Assembly: GCA_910575255.1 (NCBI GenBank)
Contig: CAJTEM010000014.1
Location: 62,001 to 126,000 of the forward strand
Reading direction: 5' to 3'
DNA from: Lachnospiraceae bacterium
Lineage (GTDB): Bacteria; Bacillota; Clostridia; Lachnospirales; Lachnospiraceae
DNA: 64,000 nt
Positions within the stretch are counted from its first letter, which is position 1, and each line of letters begins with the position of its first letter. The position numbers and the translations under genes were made by a program. Below, piece by piece: positions 59,371 to 64,000 of the stretch. The notes beneath the pieces were generated by a model. That model did not search any database, was not told where the DNA came from, and worked only from the letters and a program-made list of their open reading frames with translations.

Positions 59371-59645
59371 CGCCCTGTACCGGCCCTAAGAGCAGGCCGG
59401 AAAGCAAGCATATCACATTTCCCATATGTAGGCGCATGTTATCTATGACCGTAGGGATTGGTATTTGCAGAAACGCGGAAGCCACATAGACTGCCGCAGC
59501 CATAACGCCAACCATAGCAAAAAATTGCGGTAAAGTTCGTCATGGCCTGCCCCAAATTCAGAGCGGGCATTTCCGCAAAGGAATCCACCTTGGAGGCAGC
59601 AGCATACGCAGCCATACAGTCGGTTCCAAAACCATTGATTAGAAT
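59371..59645 (-). pseudogene. Chimeric remnant of the ECF S component and MATE genes
   Basis: 59371-59520 matches 61381-61528 (N-terminal coding part of the ECF S gene) with ~10% differences. 59525-59645 matches 62029-62147 (internal part of the second MATE gene). The two are joined within 5 bp. No complete reading frame results. This is the footprint of a deletion in an older duplicate of the MATE/ECF S block. Confidence 0.8.
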
Positions 59646-59671
59646 TTTTATCTGTCATCATGCGGCAGCTA

Positions 59672-60997
59672 TTACACAGAATGATTTATCTTATCTTTCC
59701 ACTTGCCGGACAATAGCCGACAGGATAGGCTAATGGTACTCACAACAAAGCTCAACGGCCTGCACAGCAGAACACCGACAAAACCAAAGTAATGCGCCAG
59801 CACAAAAGCCGAGAACGTGCGGAAACAGAGTTCCAGCAGCGTATTGAACAGTGGATAGGCAATCTCACCGGCTCCACGCAGGAAGTTTGTCAACAGATAG
59901 AGGCTTACGCACAGGGGGAACGTCACGGAAATAATACGCAGATATTGAACCCCTATCGGTATGACTGCCATTTCCTTTCCCACCACCAGAACCATGAGCA
60001 GCGGCGAAGCAAACCACAGGATTGCCATAGCAAGTGTGGTAAACACCGCCGCGATCTTGAAGCTGTCTTTTAGGCCCTGTCGGGTGCGGTCATATTCCCC
60101 GGCCCCTACATTCTGTCCGATATAGACACTTAACGCCACGCCTAAATTGACGGCGGGGATTGTTAAGATACTTTCAATTTTATAGGCCGATGTATAGGCC
60201 GATATTTCATTTACACCAAAGGTATTGATAATGCCCTGTATGAAAAACATGCTGATGGCGGAAGCCCCGTTCTGGACAATCCCCGTGATACTAAGCTGCA
60301 AGATCGGGACAATCAGCCCGGCACTTGGGGCTGTCCTTATTACCGGGTGTTCCTGCCGGTATAAGTGCAGGCCAACCAATACAGCCGCCAGAGCTTGTGA
60401 AAGAACCGTGGCGGACGCAGCCCCGACAATCCCCCAGCCAAAACAGGCCACAAATAAGTAGTCCAACAGAATATTGAGGACACAGGACAGGCAGATACAC
60501 CTAATCGGTGTTCGGGAATCCCCTTTTGCCTTAATCAGCGCAGAATAAAAGTTGTAGATTGCCAAAAACGGAATCCCAGCCGCTACAATCCGAAGATAAA
60601 GGGCCGCAGGGCTTGTGATTTCCTCCGGTATCTGCATAGCCTTAAAAATCCACCCGGCAAGAGCAAAGAACAGCACAGCCAGCCCGAAGCCCACGGCTAC
60701 TATCAACGTCTGCACGGAACCATAACATTTACAAATCTGTCCTTTATCCTTGGAGCCGTATAGCTGCGCCACAAGGATAGATATGCCGGAAGCAATCCCT
60801 AAAACAATGCTGTTGATGATAAGCGTCGGCACATAGGAGTTACCCACAGCCGCCAGCGCATATTTACCCAGCACATGCCCCACAATGGCCGTGTCGAAGA
60901 TGTTATAAAGGTTTTGTATCACGCTCCCCGCCAGCAGCGGCAGGGAGAATTTTAACAATGTGTTCAGGGGCTTCCCCGAAGTCATATCCAGTTCCAT
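59672..60997 (-). CDS. MATE-family efflux protein, first
   Basis: Multidrug/organic cation antiporter of 441 residues with twelve helices: LNTLLKFSLPLLAGSVIQNL at the start, YNIFDTAIVGHVLGKYALAA, and a duplicate half beginning SITGIVQNGASAISMFFIQG. The MELDMTSG start at 60997 lacks a strong Shine-Dalgarno and lies 4 bp past the ECF S stop, so translation is probably coupled. Cargo of the element. Confidence 0.9.
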   Translation of the reverse strand: MELDMTSGKPLNTLLKFSLPLLAGSVIQNLYNIFDTAIVGHVLGKYALAAVGNSYVPTLIINSIVLGIASGISILVAQLYGSKDKGQICKCYGSVQTLIVAVGFGLAVLFFALAGWIFKAMQIPEEITSPAALYLRIVAAGIPFLAIYNFYSALIKAKGDSRTPIRCICLSCVLNILLDYLFVACFGWGIVGAASATVLSQALAAVLVGLHLYRQEHPVIRTAPSAGLIVPILQLSITGIVQNGASAISMFFIQGIINTFGVNEISAYTSAYKIESILTIPAVNLGVALSVYIGQNVGAGEYDRTRQGLKDSFKIAAVFTTLAMAILWFASPLLMVLVVGKEMAVIPIGVQYLRIISVTFPLCVSLYLLTNFLRGAGEIAYPLFNTLLELCFRTFSAFVLAHYFGFVGVLLCRPLSFVVSTISLSCRLLSGKWKDKINHSV

Positions 60998-61001
60998 AGG
61001 C

Positions 61002-61556
61002 TTACTGCAAATATCTTCTTACGGCAGGCCGCAGGGCGATCCCCAGCGGAACAGCCACGATAATAGATACAACGGCGTTGACGCTGGACACAACGGCTTT
61101 CTGTGACAGGGTAATCATAACGACCTCCAACGGCAGGCCCAAAACGAAGCGGTGTTCGATGTAGCTCTTTGAAAGATAAAGAAGCACATAGGCAAATGCG
61201 CCCAATGCCGAACCGATAATATACCGCTTGTGTGAGCTTATCCCGGAATTTTTGTGAAATGCGAACATGCCGCAAATCCACGCCATAAGAAACTTAAAAA
61301 CAAAGGTGAACGGCGCGGACGTGATGTAGGCCGGATTCGTCAGGTCAAAGAACATGGAGCCGATCCCCGCCGCAAGCCCACCCTGTACCGGCCCTAAGAG
61401 CAGGCCGGAAAGCAGGCACATAACATTTCCCATGTGCAGGCGAGTGTTGTCTATGGCCGTGGGGATTGGTATTTGCAGAAACGCGGAAGCCACATAGACC
61501 GCCGCAGCCATAACGCCAACCATAGCAATTTGTTTCAGTGTGATTTTCTTTTCCAT
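61002..61556 (-). CDS. ECF transporter S component
   Basis: Vitamin-binding membrane subunit of 184 residues with about six helices: QIAMVGVMAAAVYVASAFLQ, IPTAIDNTRLHMGNVMCLL and LLGPVQGGLAAGIGSMFFDL (the last two being typical of an ECF S subfamily). No EcfA or EcfT genes are nearby, so it would share a common energising module. Substrate unknown. Start ATG at 61556 has AAGGAGG. It lies between two MATE genes. Confidence 0.85.
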   Translation of the reverse strand: MEKKITLKQIAMVGVMAAAVYVASAFLQIPIPTAIDNTRLHMGNVMCLLSGLLLGPVQGGLAAGIGSMFFDLTNPAYITSAPFTFVFKFLMAWICGMFAFHKNSGISSHKRYIIGSALGAFAYVLLYLSKSYIEHRFVLGLPLEVVMITLSQKAVVSSVNAVVSIIVAVPLGIALRPAVRRYLQ

Positions 61557-61581
61557 CTTGGAACCTCCTTGTGTGTAAAAT

Positions 61582-62919
61582 TTATGCCTCCTTTAGAGCT
61601 GCCTGTTTCCTTGCAATATGCCGGAAATACAGGAAGCGGATCAGCAGACCACCCAGCCAGCCCACGGGTGCGGCAATCCAGATACCGCGATAAGCCAATT
61701 CGGTTCCAGACAGCAGGATTGCCGTGGGAACCTGTAAAAGACAGAGGGAACCGATTGACGCAATCATGGGAACCAGTGCTTTCCCATATCCCAGCAGCAG
61801 ACCGTTCAAAATCTGCATAGCTGCAAAAATCAGATAGAATACCGATACCGTCCGCAGGTAGCCGTTCCCGATCTGGACAATGCCGGGATCACGGTTGAAC
61901 AGGGAAATAAAGAGGGACGGGAACAGGCATATGACAATGGATATGAGGATTGAGATACCCACCCCCATAGCCAGCGCCGATTTGCCGCCCCTGATTACCC
62001 GGTCAATTTTCCCGGCCCCGTAGTTCTGCGCGGTAAAGTTCGTCATGGCCTGCCCCAAATTCAGGGCGGGCATTTCCGCAAAGGAATCCACCTTGGAGGC
62101 CGCAGCATACGCAGCCATACAATCGGTTCCAAAGCCATTGATTAGAAACTGTATGGACATAAAACCAACGCTTACAAATACCTGTTGCAGCATGGCGGGC
62201 GTTCCGATCACCAGACTTTTCTTCAACTCGTGGCGGTCAAGCTGTAAATCCCAAAGTCGGATAAACAGGTCGGGGTAACGCCGCCGCATGTAAAGCATAC
62301 AGGTAATGAATGAAAAAGCCTGCGCGGTCACGGTCGCAACCGCAGCCCCGGCCACACCCCATTTCAGGGCGGTAATGAAGAAAATATCCAGCACGATATT
62401 GATAAGCGTTGCCGCAATCAGAATATAAGTCGGTGTCTTGGAATCCCCGACGCCTCTAAGGATATTCGTCAGGGAATTGTATGCGAATGTGGGGATCACA
62501 CCGATAAATATAATCTTCAAGTAAGTATCTGCTATCGTCAGCAGATTTTCAGGCACCCGGAACAGCACTAAAATCTGATAGGAAAAGCAGGCACCGGCTG
62601 CCGCTATGACAAGGGAAAGAACCGCTGAAAACAGAAAGCCGGTATCAACCACCTTTTTCACCTGCCGCATATCTCTGGCTCCAAAGTAACGGGAGGTCAG
62701 GACGCTTGCGCCCAGAGAAATCCCCGTGGACAGCGCAATCAGCAGGAAATTGATCTGATAGCTGAATCCCACCGCCGCAAGGCTTTCTTTCCCCAAAAAG
62801 TTTCCGACAATCACGCTGTCGGCCACGTTATAAAGCTGCTGAAATAAGTTTCCTACCAGAATCGGCAGGGAAAAGTAAAAGATGGTTTTCAGCTCGCTTC
62901 CCTGTGTTAAATCTTTCAT
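61582..62919 (-). CDS. MATE-family efflux protein, second
   Basis: A 445-residue MATE antiporter, distantly related to the first. It begins MKDLTQGSELKTIFYFSLPI, then QLYNVADSVIVGNFLGKESL. The start at 62919 is chosen over 62925 by AGGAG with 7 nt spacing; both lie in the end of hisC (hisC stop at 62916). Together with the ECF S and the first MATE gene it forms one operon. Confidence 0.92.
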   Translation of the reverse strand: MKDLTQGSELKTIFYFSLPILVGNLFQQLYNVADSVIVGNFLGKESLAAVGFSYQINFLLIALSTGISLGASVLTSRYFGARDMRQVKKVVDTGFLFSAVLSLVIAAAGACFSYQILVLFRVPENLLTIADTYLKIIFIGVIPTFAYNSLTNILRGVGDSKTPTYILIAATLINIVLDIFFITALKWGVAGAAVATVTAQAFSFITCMLYMRRRYPDLFIRLWDLQLDRHELKKSLVIGTPAMLQQVFVSVGFMSIQFLINGFGTDCMAAYAAASKVDSFAEMPALNLGQAMTNFTAQNYGAGKIDRVIRGGKSALAMGVGISILISIVICLFPSLFISLFNRDPGIVQIGNGYLRTVSVFYLIFAAMQILNGLLLGYGKALVPMIASIGSLCLLQVPTAILLSGTELAYRGIWIAAPVGWLGGLLIRFLYFRHIARKQAALKEA

Positions 62920-64000
62920 TGACATTCTCCTGTGTTTCCGTGCAAGTCACCATGTTGTTGTAATATCTCTTTTAGCTTTATCAGCAGACAGTCCATTTCC
63001 TGATCCGTTCCCACCGCAATACGGAGGTAATCGGAAATGCGCTCCGGCTTGGAAAAATGGCGCACATAAATCCCAGCGGCCCGCAGGCTTTCGTAAATCA
63101 CACCGGCCTTTACAGACGGGTGCGTAACGAACAGAAAATTGCTTTTGGAATCCTGAAAGGAAAAGCCTAACTGCTTCAATTCCCGCTTTATACGCTCTCT
63201 GGTTGCGATAATCAGGGCGTTTGTTCGCTCAAAGTATTCCCTGTCCCGGACTGCCGCCGCGCCCAGTGTTTGCGTCAGGCGGTTCATGGTATAAGAGTTA
63301 AAGGAGTTCCTGACATCGTTTAAGTAGCTGATAAGCTGCGGGCTTCCAAACGCATAGCCGACACGCAGGCCGGCAAGGGCGCGGGATTTTGAAACGGTCT
63401 GGATAATCAGCAGGTTATCGTATTTATCCAGCAGCGGGAACGCGGATATGCCGCCGAAATCAATATAAGCCTCGTCCACGATCACCACCACGTCCTGATT
63501 GTGGCTGATAATATCCTCTATCTCCGGTAAGCCCATCAATATCCCTGTGGGGGCGTTGGGGTTAGGAAAGACTACGCCTCCGTTCTCCCGGAAATAATCA
63601 CTTTTCCTGATCTGAAATTCACCGTCTAAGGGAATCTGCTCAAACGGTATCTGAAACAGCCGCGCCCACACGTCATAAAAGGAATAGGTAATATCCGGGA
63701 ACAGCACAGGTTTCCCGGAATTAAAAAAGGTCAGAAATGATACGGCCAGCACATCGTCAGAGCCGACACCTACAAATATCCGGCTACGGTCAATCTGGTA
63801 GAAATCCGCAAGGGCCTCCACCAGAATATTAGAATCCGGGTCGGGATATAGCCGGAGTTCCCCTGTCTGGAATTGTTCCAGTGTTTCGGCCACACGGGGA
63901 GAGGGCGGGTAGGGATTCTCATTCGTATTCAGTTTGATGATGTCCGCCTGTTTGGGCTGTTCGCCCGGTATGTAGGGAAGCACTTGGCGGATATTCTTTT
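62916..64000 (-). CDS. hisC: Histidinol-phosphate aminotransferase, 5' end cut by the window
   Basis: PLP-dependent fold-type I aminotransferase, about 360 residues in the window, converting imidazole acetol phosphate to histidinol phosphate. Visible motifs: KLNTNENPYPPSP at the start, FVGVGSDDVLAVSFLTFF, the PNPNAPTGILM cofactor loop, IVDEAYIDFGG, and the PLP Lys in TVSKSRALAGLRVGYAFG. The first codons KNIRQVLPYIPG run to 64000; only a handful are missing. This enzyme is absent from the his operon at 1.8-8.6 kb, so this copy may serve it, although it sits with element cargo. Other aromatic aminotransferase roles are possible. Confidence 0.88.
   Translation of the reverse strand, partial: KNIRQVLPYIPGEQPKQADIIKLNTNENPYPPSPRVAETLEQFQTGELRLYPDPDSNILVEALADFYQIDRSRIFVGVGSDDVLAVSFLTFFNSGKPVLFPDITYSFYDVWARLFQIPFEQIPLDGEFQIRKSDYFRENGGVVFPNPNAPTGILMGLPEIEDIISHNQDVVVIVDEAYIDFGGISAFPLLDKYDNLLIIQTVSKSRALAGLRVGYAFGSPQLISYLNDVRNSFNSYTMNRLTQTLGAAAVRDREYFERTNALIIATRERIKRELKQLGFSFQDSKSNFLFVTHPSVKAGVIYESLRAAGIYVRHFSKPERISDYLRIAVGTDQEMDCLLIKLKEILQQHGDLHGNTGECQ

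Overview
The window reads as chromosome of a moderately GC-rich, low-GC-phylum Clostridia, most like Lachnospiraceae. The reasons are the short HisG plus HisZ pair, a HisIE protein with an extra barrel-like N-terminal part, strong purine-rich Shine-Dalgarno sequences, consensus sigma-A promoters, ClpA/ClpS next to RecU, and a Tn916-type integrase module. The genus cannot be fixed from the sequence alone. No rRNA, tRNA or CRISPR array was seen.

Layout. 1-8.8 kb (minus strand): start of a D-Ala-D-Ala carboxypeptidase, pepT, and a histidine operon hisZ-hisG-hisD-(EF-Tu domain 2-like gene)-hisB-hisA-hisIE driven by a perfect TTGACA/17/TATAAT promoter; hisC, hisH and hisF are missing from it. 8.9-13.1 kb (plus): an RpiR-type regulator, fruK and fruA, with three GAAAT/ATTTC inverted repeats over the fruK promoter. 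13.2-20.5 kb: a DUF1266 membrane protein, a PurF homologue without the catalytic Cys, and a minus-strand run of NCS2 permease, cbiL/cobI methyltransferase, ABC-2 exporter and a surface protein. 20.6-23.8 kb: clpS-clpA-recU. 23.9-26.0 kb: a scar of mobile DNA (integrase fragment, lone ABC-2 permease, recombinase pseudogene, repeat copy). 26-34.7 kb: a sugar or amino-sugar operon (two ROK proteins, binding protein, two permeases, NagB-like, PfkB and SIS proteins). 34.4-35.4 kb: a long non-coding stretch with structured repeats. 35.4-44.8 kb: an RND efflux operon with two TolC-like proteins and an adaptor, facing a two-component system. 44.9-46.0 kb: an alkyltransferase-like protein and DUF554. 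46.4-55.3 kb: an unusual operon combining a large lipoprotein binding protein, two sugar-type permeases, a coiled-coil HlyD protein and an isolated MacB-like periplasmic core protein, facing a second two-component system. 55.4-64 kb: the end of a Tn916-like element (int, xis, helix-turn-helix, sigma factor) with cargo of SDR, two MATE pumps, an ECF S component and hisC running off the window.

The points most worth a second look are: (a) the hybrid transport operon at 46.4-53.0 kb, which has import-type and export-type parts but no ATPase; (b) a family of ~140-190 bp elements whose ~48-bp arms differ between copies but stay fully complementary within each copy, around a conserved loop; and (c) a 73-bp double-hairpin repeat present three times, twice beside an arm of family (b).
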